51,095 nt of DNA from Apostichopus parvimensis (Eukaryota; Echinodermata; Holothuroidea; Aspidochirotida; Stichopodidae). The stretch spans positions 14,276 through 65,370 of the forward strand of contig KN888512.1 in assembly GCA_000934455.1 (NCBI GenBank), in the 5' to 3' direction. A model generated the notes under the pieces. The model did no database searches. It saw nothing but the letters and a program-made list of their open reading frames with translations, and was not told the origin of the DNA. The stretch's first letter is position 1; every line of letters starts with the position of its first letter. The position numbers and the translations under genes are program-made. Positions 1-11,311 of the stretch are shown here, piece by piece.

Positions 1-3000
1 TGTAATACCCGTCCTGCATAGAGATCCAACCAGATAATATCGCCAGCAAACAACTCTAGGATAACAGAATTAGACGAAGAATCTTCGCTGTCCCAATAAT
101 CGGCATCAATGATGGAAACTTGTACTTCTCCTACAAAACAAATATGATATTATAATAACTGTGATATAATATATATAATAATATATATATTTATGTACAT
201 ACAATACTCTCTATATAATATGTAGGCCTATATATTATATAAAAATAATTTTTCTGGGTGGGGGAGGGGGGTGAAACGAGATATCAATCGGTGGAGGTGT
301 TTTTTTTAAAATATCTTTCTAGCGCATTCCATGTGGGGGCAACCGTTTTGTTTCACTCTTCTTTACGTAAACTTACCGTTCAACATGAGTCTGACCATTG
401 GATAGTTAGCAGACGATGACTTGTAAATATGGAATGTAAAGAAGTAGAAACCTGGAAAAGAATAAAAAGATATTACTCCATCACCCCAAACTAACAAACA
501 AGAAATAAAAATAAAAACTAATCAAAAACAACAACAGCAAAAGCCGATTAATAACAAAACCAACGACGATAACAACAACTGTAGCAACAGCCAGAAGCGC
601 CGATAGCCAGGTCGCCCAACCTCCTGTGAATTTCGACACCGGGTCCATTGACTTTTCATGTTTCCTAATGTATAGTATGACCCCCCCCCCCTCCATACTA
701 CGGGCCCTGCGATGTAATCCGCTAACCACCCTCTCACTCGCCTGAGTCACGGCAGGAAAGAGCAACAGCAAAACAGAAAAAAAAACTCTCGGCATTTGTT
801 TTTACAACGGGCGATTCTCTCTTGTGATAGCGACCCGTTTGTAATGTAGCGAACCGAGACGACGAGATCGCTATTGTGCATAACCGATACAAGTTATTAT
901 CATAGGCCTATATTACCATCACAGCAGCCGATGTCCTAAGGGTGCGGAGGCCGGGGAAAGGTAGAGTGGGTGCATGGTTGGGGTGGGGTTGTTACGTGAC
1001 AGGCAGACACTAGTTTGGTCTTCTTACTCAAACGGAAGACATGTAGCCTATGCAAGAATGACAACGTCAACATCTGAAGGTTGACAAAGAAAATGCGCCC
1101 AATGACGTATTGGGTTGAAGATGACGTAATGGGCTACTGCTAAATACTATAAGACAACCTACCTGGGATGGAACAATTAAATATTCCTGTATAAGGTGAA
1201 AAGTCACCACCGACATTAGAAAATTCGTGGTCCCATGTGATTATTTCCGTGTCGTCTAAGGCTTCCGCTGTCCCGAATCGTGAGACGGAAAATGCCGAAA
1301 AGTTTCGTTTCCTGTCCCGTGTACCACCGCCAGACTGATCAGTATCAGAGGGAGCGGACCTTACTGCCGAATCGCGACAGAGCTGAGCGTCACACACGGC
1401 ATCCGCACCAGGTTCGCCGGGTTCTCCGTTTTCGCCCGAGGCGCCTGAAAATTAAAGTTGCACAGATTATGTAACAACGCAGAAAAAAGATGGCGCTCTT
1501 TCACAACAATCAGGCATTTTTTTAAGTTGCTACAATTAAAATAAACTGAATTGCTACAATTTTCAAGTCAGAATATAATGTATTTTTACATAGCCTCACA
1601 TCGTCACTGAGGATCGCAAAATATCTGCCATGTTATGAGCTAGAGGCCATCAGATAATCTCTTTAAAGGTTCTTATGAGATAAAGTATAACGTATAAAGG
1701 TACACATTGTTTAGCGCAAGTGTCAAAGTAAGTCGTGGTTGGTAATGCAATGGACAGGAAGATTTCGAATCATCAGTGACGTAACTTGAGTTTGCATCGA
1801 GGCAGGGCCAGCCCGGAGAAATCCCGGGTAGAGACGTTTTTAAACGTTAGGTGAGGACAAATGTTTGTTCTCCACATTTAGGGACACGTTTTTGTGTGTC
1901 TGTGTGTGAGAGCTTTAAGTAAGCATATACCTTTAAGCATACTTAACGAGATATGAAACGAACACCAACCTCGTTTTCCTGGTGGCCCGGGAGGACCAGT
2001 GTCACCCTTAGCTCCTGCTCCTGTGCAATTCCCAGGGTCACCCTTTTCTCCAGTTGGTCCGGGAAGTCCATTATCACCAGCTAATCCCGATGATCCACGT
2101 GGACCTTGAACGCCTGTTTAGTAGAAATATTTTCATGTTATTGTTGTGAATATTCCACTGATTAGATGATGCATTTTGATTGTCGTAATTTTTTCTTTGG
2201 TGAGGGCGTGAACGGGGGGCAAATGGGCTGAGAAGCGTTGCACAATATATTTGAGGTTAAAAAAAAAACACTTTTAATGTTTCATGTAAAGATATCAAAT
2301 GCGTTCCTATGAATACTCTTACCATCTAGATTACGATACTGAAAGTTTGCTTCTAAATTCAGTTGTATGTAAAACCTATACTTATTGAAGTCATTGCGGA
2401 AATGGGAATAAAATTGTGATATTTCAGCCACTAAATTGAAAAAGTTGGGTAATGACACTTTCTATAGTACAAGTTGCATTGGCTTAGATTATTCCATTAG
2501 ATTTAGAATAAATAGGGCCTCAGTTCGGTATATAAATTGCGGGAGTCGCGAATATGGAGGTCACCCATTCGCCCCTTCCTCCTCTCCCCCATTCGTTGTA
2601 ACCTTTTTAAAGCATGTCTGCTAATAACGATGCAATATTTCTATTCATAAAGATGATGATTTCTCAACCCTTCTGATATTCATAACTGTGCAAACAACTT
2701 ATGGTAATTATTGTGACTATGCACCCAAACCCTGTTATACCTATATATTTATAAGTATCTAATTGTGCCTCCTTTTCCGTGTTTCATGGGGAAAAAGTTC
2801 CACCCTGTAAAGGAAATTCTCACTATGGTTACAGCTCGACTCTTTCGTTACACAAATTGTTATATCAAATTGTCGACTTTTTCATCTCAATTTTGTTGAT
2901 TTCTGAACCTAAATTTTATTTCGAATTATTCCTTGAAATTGGTGATACTAAATAAGATAGATTAGTGTACATGTAAGGGTACGAATAGCTTAAAGAGAGT

Positions 3001-3770
3001 CGAGTTTGTTACCTCAAAATAACTTATGGTAGTTATTGTGACAAAGCAGCTATATATTACACCTATATATTTATAAGAATCAACTTATGCGCCCGTTTTC
3101 GTTTTTCACGTAAAAAAAATGCCATCCTGTAAAAGAAATCATCGCCATGGTTACAGAGTATACGTATACGAATACGTACACGTATACGTCCGTCAAAGTA
3201 CGAGGTCCTGTGAAATTTGAATTTACCGTCACCATAGAGACAGTGAATACTTATTCGTTCAAAATGGTGACTATACCTCCCTCTAACCGTTTAAGATTTA
3301 GGGCATAATAGAGCATAAATTAATATCCAAATGTATACTTATTTGCGGTATGACTACTTACCCGTTGGCCCTTCTCTTCCCATCTGACCATTATGCCCCC
3401 TTGGGCCTTTCAAACAAGTGCACAAACCAGGTTCACCGTTATGGCCATTCATACCGGAATACCCTGGTATCCCAGGCGGTCCAGGCATACCTCTTGGACC
3501 GGGAGACCCAGGGGGTCCATGGGGACCCGGCAGAATGACCAGACGTTTATCTTGCGATTCACATTGTGACTTGCCTCCCTCCGATTCAGTTCTGGGCACT
3601 ACAGGTTTGGCTTCTCGTCCAGTACTGTTACGTGTCTCAGGTGATTGGGTAGAATCACCCGTCGAGAATCCTTCAAAAAAGTCATGATTTGCGTCTACAG
3701 CAGAATCGACGTAAATTGGCAACATAGCAACCAATAAAAACAATGCAATCTTCTCATTGCCAGATGCCAT
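1..3770 (-). CDS. Secreted collagen-like protein with C-terminal C1q domain (first-exon variant A; 3' end outside window)
   Basis: Five exons join in frame with GT-AG borders, all introns in phase 1: 3362-3770, 1970-2113, 1163-1444, 377-451 and 1-130 (cut by the window edge), about 346 codons. Exon 1 gives a signal peptide (hydrophobic run IALFLLVAML), an acidic Ser/Thr-rich spacer and Gly-X-Y repeats broken by a CTC cysteine motif. Exon 2 continues Gly-X-Y with one Thr-for-Gly fault near GNCTG. Exon 3 ends the collagen stretch and opens the C1q domain (FSAFSV, then NVGGDFSPYTGIFNCSIPG). Exon 4 carries FYFFTFHIYK and LMLN, and exon 5 SNSVILELFAGDIIWL, the usual order in C1q/TNF domains. Such proteins are secreted, trimerise and bind ligands, often in innate recognition. 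The start is ATG at 3770; ATG at 3779 is equally possible. Specific ligand and orthology are unknown. Confidence 0.88.
2690..3155. repeat. Two direct copies of an interspersed repeat, about 315 bp apart
   Basis: The segments around 2695-2835 and 3020-3155 match each other: both have AACTTATGGTA, then ACCTATATATTTATAAG, then a CCTGTAAA block, then ATGGTTACAG. The part at 2835-2960 recurs in inverted orientation near 8160-8275, which suggests a dispersed non-coding repeat inside the C1q gene intron. Confidence 0.6.
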
Positions 3771-6696
3771 ATTTGGCATGTCCAAGATTATACCGTTTGC
3801 ACAAAAACAGAAGAAGAAATCAAACGCATAAACCTCTAGACTTTCTTCCCTCACAAAGCGCAGTGGAACTTAACCGTAATAATAATAGTGTGTGAAGACC
3901 GACTGTATCTCAAGGAATGCAAAGTTTGTTCTTCTAAGATCAATCTTACACGTCTATTTGTTTTCCTTCAGACATCGCGATACAATCACAGTATATTTCC
4001 GATGTTTCTCTCTTTATTATCAAGATACCTCTTCGTGGGTCAAAGCGGTTGTTCTCGATGAGCTGACAGTAGCCTTCCTTCTGTCATCACACAGTATACA
4101 GCGTATACAAACAATGACTTAATTGTTATTACAGGAAATGGCCTGGTTACCATCTCAACAGAAAAAGAGAATTCCGTTCGGGAAACGATAGGATCAAAGT
4201 ATCGGTGACGATTAGAATCAAACTTATTAAAATAGAATTATTGCTCAGATTGTCAAAACAATAAAAGGTGCGTTACGAATCATGCCCTGGCCTACTGTTA
4301 CATATATATATATATATTATCACGTTATCACTATGGTAGTTTGAGAGACGCTAGCAAGGATTCTGGCCCGACGGTGGACCGGGAAAGCGATGGAATGTTT
4401 TCCCTGTTTGATATTAAAACTTCACAATTATTATAATACATGGAATCCACTTTGAGTTTTTTTATATACATATTTTGTTTCAACAAGTAGTATATCACTC
4501 TTAAAAGCGACATTAAGAAGAGTAAATTGAATGCAAAACAGTCAATATTTTTGGGCCACGTAACTAAAATCGGTTCAATTAAGCATTACACACTTATAAA
4601 GCAAAGCCAATGAAGTAGTCTGGACTATAGGCCATACACACAGCACACAGGTGCTTTTAATCTATTCATTTAGAAAATGAAAATGAAAACAAAACTGAAC
4701 TAGCATGCTATAAATTCCCAAGACATACTTAGTTATACTTTATAATTCATTTGCTCCTTGTGTACTCTATATGTACACTTCTTGATTGGTTAAAACATCG
4801 ACTTGTATTGAGAGTTCATGAATATGCATGTTCTCTCACTGAATACAGAAGAGACAGTGAGTGTCTTTCCGAAGGAAGTGTCGCAGACGGGATGTAAGTT
4901 GGGCATACTGTCATTTATTTGTTTTATACATAAAGTCTGTATTTATGATTATCTATCTACATGTACGAGTTGAATTATTTTAATTTCTTACAAATGCCTT
5001 ATACTTCAAAAAAATGGATACCCAAAAAAACTTACTGTTGAAACAAATGTCGAATATCCTGCTATAAACACGCGTATATAGGCTTCTGAATGGTCGATTC
5101 ACCTTAGAGATGGTTATTGGGGGCGCAGTGCCAGAATATTATCAGTTCTTAGCCTAGGGTAGATCGGAGTGCGTAAATATTGGAGACAGGTAAGTTAGGA
5201 GTGATGTAAAATATCTTTGTTGTCTATACTGTTAGACGTCATATTAATTATTCTGCTATTTGAAAGGTCAGAAGTTCTAGGAAAGGATTTTCTAAGAAAA
5301 AACAAACAACAATTGTGGTTTTACTTCATGCAGAAACTTTAGGACCGTAATATTGAACTGTAAACCGTGACAGCATATTTTCTTCTGGTGGTATCGCTGA
5401 AATATTTCGTAATTGTCGAGATCTTTGCTCCACCCTTTCTCATCCACGCATGACCAGGAAAGACCTTAGAACGGTTTTAAAATGGTCGCTTACACCATGA
5501 TATCAAAGATAAGTGAGGGCGACAGACTGTTCGTTCGACGTTAGGTAGGCTCATTCAATCCATCTGGGGTTAGGAAAACAATCAATCTTGGCGGACGAAG
5601 TATAGGGAAGCGGCTGGTCATTTGTTGGTTGACCACACCCTGAAGGTACTAACACTTCTGTGATTTAATTGGCGGTGGAGAGACACGTGACCAAAGACAT
5701 AATGGAAGTTTTGTGAAGACAATCCAGTGTCTTTTGTCCACATGGTCTTCGTCGGATGTCCACGCCGAGGTGGTACCTTCCCTCGCACGGTACACCGCAG
5801 AATGCAGATTACACCACGATGATATACCGGTACTCCTACTACCACAAAAAAACAGACTTACCACAGCGATTTAACCGACCGTAGGATGACAATGGAAAAT
5901 GCAAACGCCTGACAGAAACCACCAAACCAACTGATTGGGTTATATTTAAGAACGACGAGACATTTATAAAAGAGGAGAAAGTAAATGTATAAAACGAAAC
6001 CAGTATTGATGGTGAAAGCGACCGTGGAATAATTTCGTACGCACCCCCCTCCCTCCTCACCTTAGGGCGGCAGGAATACGCAGTAGGGAGAATTGTTAAG
6101 AATGTCCGCCTGGCGTTGGATAGATAAAACCAGGGTCTTCTTTAGAAGGACGTTTCACTAATCTCGTTTGAGATGACACATTCTTCCGGTATTTTGTTTT
6201 TCTTCCTTTTTTGTAGGTTTCATATCAATCGAAATTACTGAATAAATGTTTCGCAATCTCCCAAAGGATCGGGAAGAAGGTGTAGGATTAACTTTTCGTA
6301 CAATCCATATTAGTGGACGGCATCTTCCACAATAATGTAAAAATGACCACTTGGGAGACGCATGTACACAGAAGTCCAATGGGGTTTGCTCACACGGGAA
6401 CGCAAGACAGACAATACAAATTTATCGTTGTTTGATATGCATATCGCTCGATCTCAAGTATACCTCCACGAGGAAGTGATAGTGTTCTGCTTAAACTGGT
6501 TGTAATAAAACCACTTCTCATCCACTGGCAAGGGTGTCTTCACTTCTAGATGAGGCGAATCGCTCAAAAACGTCGATAGGCAATTATTATGATTTACTTG
6601 TATCTGAATTTCAATATGACCTTCATGAATGTACTATTGAAAGCCTATGTCCTAACATCCATGACTAATTTTAGGGGAAAAAACAAATGAACTTAC
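3771..6696. other. No recognised gene between the two collagen first exons
   Basis: Scattered short open frames occur on the minus strand (for example near 5618-5864 and 6158-6379) but none shows a known domain or a well-supported splice context. There is a TA dinucleotide run near 4300-4320. If transcripts start at 7114, this is the first half of a large intron. If they start at 3770, it contains the promoter, though no clear core promoter element could be assigned. Confidence 0.5.
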
Positions 6697-7114
6697 CCTT
6701 CTCCCCACGATTCCCGGAGGATCCAGTTGGGCCTCTCGGTCCTCTCGTGCAGCTACAGTCTCCTGCGGCACCATTATAACCGTTCATACCGGCATTACCT
6801 GGCATGCCTTGTGTACCAGGAAGCCCTCTTGGGCCAGGTGGGCCAGAGGGGCCAGGTGGACCGTGTAGTAGGACATAAGAAGGACATATTTTCCCTGGTC
6901 CTGTTTTAACACCATCGGTGGTAAATCCTTCGGATGATATCGTCTCATTTACGTATGTGTTATTGTACGTAACGTTGCCATGGTTATTTCCTTGATCTAC
7001 GGTCGCTTCGTCGTCAAGAAAGTCGGTGCTCGCATCAACACCACATTCAACCCGGTCTGCAGTTAAAGAAAACCACAACAACAAATAATTGACAACAACA
7101 ACACTCGCCTTCAT
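6697..7114 (-). CDS. Alternative (or duplicated) first coding exon: signal peptide plus collagen repeats
   Basis: The exon starts at ATG 7114 (MKASVVVVNYLLLWFSLTA, a signal peptide) and ends at a GTAAGT donor after base 6697, phase 1. It has the same plan as the 3362-3770 exon: a short acidic VDA...DF motif after the signal peptide, a polar spacer (here with several N-x-T/S glycosylation sites), Gly-X-Y triplets with the shared GMPG/GMNG blocks, and a cysteine interruption (DCSC instead of CTC). I found no C1q or further collagen exon between here and 3770. Because its donor phase matches the acceptor at 2113, it could splice directly to the common downstream exons. It could instead be the remnant of a tandem gene duplication. 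An upstream TTG at 7126 is in frame but ATG is preferred. Confidence 0.75.
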
Positions 7115-7759
7115 ATTTGGCTCCAACCCGGTGTGAAAAAAGACAATAAGTTGGAAGTTTTATTTCAGTAGTTCTCAAAAGTACGTAGTGAACTGTGAAC
7201 ACAAGATATTGCTAACGATAGATGATGGTATCTAGTTGATTATGACCTCTAAACTACGTTGGGAATTTTGAAAACAATTGAAAAGTGCGAGAAATGTCGA
7301 ACGATTGTTTTGCAGTATTGTCATCCGTTTGGCATTAGATGTTGGCAATGCACCAGATTGCATACTTACGAAGTTAGCCAGGGTTAACTCGAACTTTTGC
7401 ATGCGTCATTTGTCGTCATTTTATTTCCAGTTAGCTCATCATATCGGGGAAACTGATCGTTCCAAATTATGAAAATTAAATGTAAAATATATCGTGGTCA
7501 ACCATGACTAATCCCATGACACCGGCTTTTAGATAGCTTTAACGCATGTAACATTGGAAACGGTTAAGTTACCATTGAAACAAAATGTGCTTTTATAGTT
7601 AGTTGGATGTCAGCATTTCCTAGTTTTGATATAGATAGATAGAAAGGAAACTTGTTTGCTACATCGACCTGGAGAACGTCTATGAAAAGTCCAATTTTTG
7701 CTAAAACACAGAGGTCATTCAACGACTTTAGTTTGGCTCTTCTTACCCTTATATACATA

Positions 7760-8085
7760 CCCTACCACCTCATTATGCTTAGTATCACCCCACGATACTT
7801 CATACCACCCCATCATACGTAGTACCACCCCAAGATACTTAATACCACCCCATCATACTAAGTACCACCCACGATACATTATACAACCCCCATCATACTT
7901 AGTACCACCCACGAAACTTCATACCACCCATCATACTTAGTACCACCCCATCATACTTAGTACCACCCCACGATACTTCGTACCACCCCATCATACTTAG
8001 TACCACCCCACGATACTTCATACCACCCCATTATACTCAGTACCACCCCATCATACTTAGTACCACCCCACGATAATTCATGCCA
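7760..8085. repeat. Minisatellite, about 40-bp unit
   Basis: Many imperfect copies of CATACTTAGTACCACCCCA alternate with CGATACTTCATACCACCCC. The unit is a roughly 20-bp motif with a 40-bp higher-order alternation. Open frames across it are artefacts of the repeat. Confidence 0.85.
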
Positions 8086-8149
8086 TCGTCATCCTAAATT
8101 TTCAAGGAAATGTGATATTTTGAGATTATATTGTCGAACTTTTGCAATG

Positions 8150-8275
8150 ATTAAATGTTGCAATATAAAGGAATAATTCGAAAAGAATTAAAGTACAGAA
8201 ACTAAAAAAATTGAGATGAAAAGTCGACAATTTGATATAAAAACTTGTGTAAAGGGAAGAGTCGATCATTTTTGA
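8150..8275. repeat. Inverted copy of the 2835-2960 repeat
   Basis: The segment holding GAATAATTCG, TTGAGATGAAAAGTCGACAA and TTTGATATAA is the reverse complement of the TTGTCGACTTTTTCATCTCAA region near 2865-2900, followed by the same GAGTCGA word near the end. It is probably a fragment of one dispersed family. Confidence 0.55.
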
Positions 8276-9710
8276 AATATAGTAGTGGAAATTAGATCAG
8301 TAAAAAGTCCAAGTTGAAGAAAAAAAGATAAAACAGTCGAAGTGTTTAGATAATACTATCGACACAATCTAAGTTGAGAAATATCGAAATATCGAAACTT
8401 CGTATTTACAGGTACATTTTTTTTATTCGAGGAAAAGAGAACAAATTTGAGATATGTCGAGATTTTTTCCCACCTGGGCCACCGAAGCACCAACAATAGT
8501 AAACCTCGACATGTGAAGATACAAAAACTAGGAACTATGTTTTCTTTGTCCTCCCTCTCCGGCCCACTGTTTGATAGCTTCCAATATCTATACCACACTA
8601 CCGTTGGTGCTCTAGTTTGGGTTTGACTTCACAGAGGAAAATCAGCTGATTGAAAGATTGTTGTATGCTCGAATGCATCTCGTAAGTTAATGGTCAATTA
8701 ATGTTTCGTGTTCTATCATTATACATTACCTAAGCCAGAAGAATTATACTACAAACTCAATCATATATGCGTACATTTATAGAAGCTATTTACAGTGCAA
8801 AGGAGATTAATCAGGTGCGAGTCTGTTTGGGGGGGGGGGGATACTTTTCGCAGTTATTCTGAACGAGGTTACTAGTTACAATTCAGTTTACTTGAGCACT
8901 ATGCCAAGCTTGGCCTCTCGTTACCTCTAAAACCGGTAACTGCGGTAAAAGATCCAGCCAATCGACATCAATCGAAAATACATGTGACCTTCTCAACATC
9001 CGGACGGGGCATATTCATACCCAGAGGAGGAAAATCAATAACATTATTCGAAACTATATAAGAACGAGAAAGCGAAGGAATACACCAGTGCGTAATTACA
9101 CTTTTGTAAACTGACATTATACAAGCAATCAAGGATTTTGAATTTACAGTACTTTCAAAATGACTGACAGAAATGTAGATCATTGGTCACTGACAGTTTT
9201 CCTGTTAGTGGTTTAGTGTGTTGTCTCAAAGTTGTTAATTGGATTCACGGCAGAATGTATGATCGAAGGTTATTTTAGAAAGTATAACAACTTTACAGAC
9301 CTACACCGATTTCAATCCTGGCACAAAAGGGTTGATACAATCAGCTCCACCTGACCCTCCCAAACTCCTAGCCCGAGAGTAAGCTCGTTATGGAGTGAGC
9401 AAACTCTAGCAAGAGGAACCTAGCCCCGAAGCATGAGGACGGACTGGGCCGATCCTACTAAATGTACGCCTTATAAACTTGGCCTTTAGGAACTTATGAT
9501 TTTGCTCCTCGCCAGAAAAAAAAGCTGTGTTCTTACAGCTAATGTTGATAGGTCTTAAGCCGAAGTCTAGTAATATCCCTAAAGTTATCACCCCACATGA
9601 TTAGCAAGTAACTTTAAGAGACTAGACTTAACGGAACCAATATAACCTTTTTGTTTAGAAGAGAAGTCACTAATTAGTAGAAGGAAATATTTAACTTACC
9701 CCATAGCAGT
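8276..9710. other. No recognised feature
   Basis: There is a G homopolymer near 8828 and short unsupported open frames. The block 9380-9620 has a more even base composition than its surroundings, but I could not assign it to an rRNA, tRNA or protein. Confidence 0.5.
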
Positions 9711-9926
9711 AAACTTATAAAGATTCTTTTTAAGAAAAAGTCGCCCAGGAAAGAACCTGGGCACGAAAACCAAACTACCAAATGACTGATCCGCTCTCAG
9801 CCCCAGTCCCCTTGCATCGGGACTGTGACTGTGTGATCATCGTCGGGTGTGCATCACCATTCCCCTCGAAAGGGAACAGATACTACACATGATCTTAGCC
9901 AAAAGGCCGAGAAACTTATAAAGATT
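9711..9926. repeat. Target-site duplication of U2-headed retroposon copy 1
   Basis: AAACTTATAAAGATT occurs at 9711-9725 and again, identical over 15 bp, at 9912-9926, immediately outside the two ends of the element. A 15-bp perfect direct repeat is typical of LINE-mediated (target-primed) insertion. Confidence 0.85.
9726..9911 (-). mobile_element. U2 snRNA-headed short retroposon, copy 1 (5'-truncated by about 7 nt)
   Basis: Read on the minus strand, it begins CTCGGCCTTTTGGCTAAGAT, followed by GTGTAGTATCTGTTC. This is U2 snRNA stem-loop I and the branch-point-recognition region, starting at about U2 nucleotide 8. The remaining ~145 nt do not resemble U2. They contain a UUCG-type hairpin (TTCCC...GGGGAA), a hairpin around AGTCCC...GGGACT, and a terminal hairpin GCCCAGG...CCTGGGC, and end in TTCTTAAAAAG. 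A perfect 15-bp direct repeat flanks it (9711-9725 and 9912-9926), the signature of reverse-transcribed insertion. A working U2 gene is unlikely: no AUUUUUG Sm site and no U2 3' domain. SINEs with snRNA heads are known in some vertebrates; I do not know of this family. Confidence 0.75.
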
Positions 9927-10358
9927 TAGCTCTGTTTGGCGGTCTACTATATATTTACTCTCTTCTAACAGCAGGATAGCAAACCATGTGCTCCTCTTGC
10001 AGCACTGAGCAAGTATATGCACACACGTACAGTTAGTAGTAATTTTCCACTCATGAATATTCTAGTAGCAGTTTTAACTTGATCAATTGCAGTCATGAAT
10101 ATTCTGATGACAAAATTAACATCAGAATAGATATTCATGATGTTACAGAATTCCAACTTATTTTCACAGTTAAGATTAGTTGTAAGGATCATCCTATTGA
10201 AAGTGTATTTCCACGAACAAAAGAACACTTACAAGGCATATAATCCTTCACAATAAAAACTGAAGACAATTCCTATGGATTATAACCTGGAGTATTTCAA
10301 TGTGGGTCTAGTTAAATACCCATCCGTCGGTTCTACCCAATCATGAAAGTTTCGATAC

Positions 10359-10593
10359 CTTATTAACTAAACTCGATACCTTATTAACTAAACTCGCTTC
10401 TCGGCCTTTTGGCTAAGATCATGTGCAGTATCTGTTCCCCTTCGAGGGGAATGGTGATACACACCTGACGATGATCACACAGTTACAGCCTCGATGCAAT
10501 GGGACTGGGGTTGAGAGCGGATCAGTCGTTCGGTTTTTCGTGCCCAGGTTCTTTGCTGGGTGACTTTTCTTAAAAAAGAATCTTATTAACTAA
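10359..10593. repeat. Target-site duplication of copy 2, with a 21-bp tandem duplication on the 5' side
   Basis: CTTATTAACTAA is found at 10359-10370, 10380-10391 and 10582-10593. The first two are part of a 21-bp tandem duplication (CGATACCTTATTAACTAAACT-type unit). The last two bracket the retroposon. Confidence 0.8.
10393..10581 (+). mobile_element. U2 snRNA-headed short retroposon, copy 2 (full-length head)
   Basis: It starts at U2 nucleotide 2 (TCGCTTCTCGGCCTTTTGGC), then GTGCAGTATCTGTTC, then the same non-U2 body as copy 1 through TGCCCAGGTTCTTTGCTGGG and TTCTTAAAAAAGAAT. It differs from copy 1 mainly by transitions and one small indel, so the pair belongs to one family with moderate divergence. 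It is flanked by the identical 12-mer CTTATTAACTAA (10380-10391 and 10582-10593). The branch-point-recognition octamer is changed to GCAGTATC. The second hairpin is weaker here than in copy 1. Length, about 189 nt, happens to equal a normal U2 RNA, but the 3' two-thirds are unrelated. Confidence 0.78.
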
Positions 10594-11311
10594 TCTTTTC
10601 GGATACTGTTGTCACCCTAAAGGGACGGGCTTACCTTGAGTGGAATGGGCTGGACAAATTTTGAGTCCCCCAATTGCACATGAGGTAATCATGTGCGGCG
10701 TGCGTCCATTGAATGGGCGCAAACGGTTAGCATGTGAAGTTGTCATTAGTCTAAGACTTAGCTTTCGAGTGATTTGTAATTTATTGTACAAAGGAAGAAG
10801 GCTACTGTATACTTAACATTAATACATTCGTGATTTTTTTCTTATAGGTCCAGATTCCTGCTTTTCTACCTATTATTTCTTGTCTTGTATTTCTTTCTGG
10901 AAGGTGGAGGGAACCAATCTGGATCAATGATAAAATCTGTTCCTGGTTGTCACCATCAGGATCGGGGTAGTTTTAGTTGATTACCGTTATTTAAGTGGAT
11001 CGCATATTCTTTATAGGGTGCATATCTTGCAATCATGTCCTTGTCACTTGAATGATCCTTATTGGTCAGTTGAATATGGTTCCGCAATATGAATAACGAA
11101 ACACCAATGATGGATTCTGTAACACATTATAGAGCTGATATTTTTCCTGAAATAAACTTTACAAGGGTATACTATTCATTGCCACCTTATTTTCTTTCAT
11201 ATTCATAAGATTGCAAGCATATAACATATCATTATATCGCAATACATTATTTTATTTTTCGTTTGTTTGTCTGTCTATTTGTTTAGTGGGGTTTCCAAAG
11301 AGAATATATTT
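10594..11311. other. No recognised feature
   Basis: AT-rich sequence with no convincing open frame, RNA gene or repeat that I can name. Confidence 0.4.

Noticed and set aside
3418-3687. Pro/Gly-rich open frame on the plus strand
   Set aside because: It is the antisense shadow of the collagen first exon.
9380-9620. Possible mitochondrial rRNA or protein-gene insertion (NUMT)
   Set aside because: Composition and words such as ATCCCTAAAGTTATC are suggestive, but I could not align a convincing stretch to any mitochondrial gene.
10393-10581. A functional U2 snRNA gene
   Set aside because: Only the first ~45 nt match U2. The Sm site and 3' stem-loops are missing, and both copies sit between target-site duplications.
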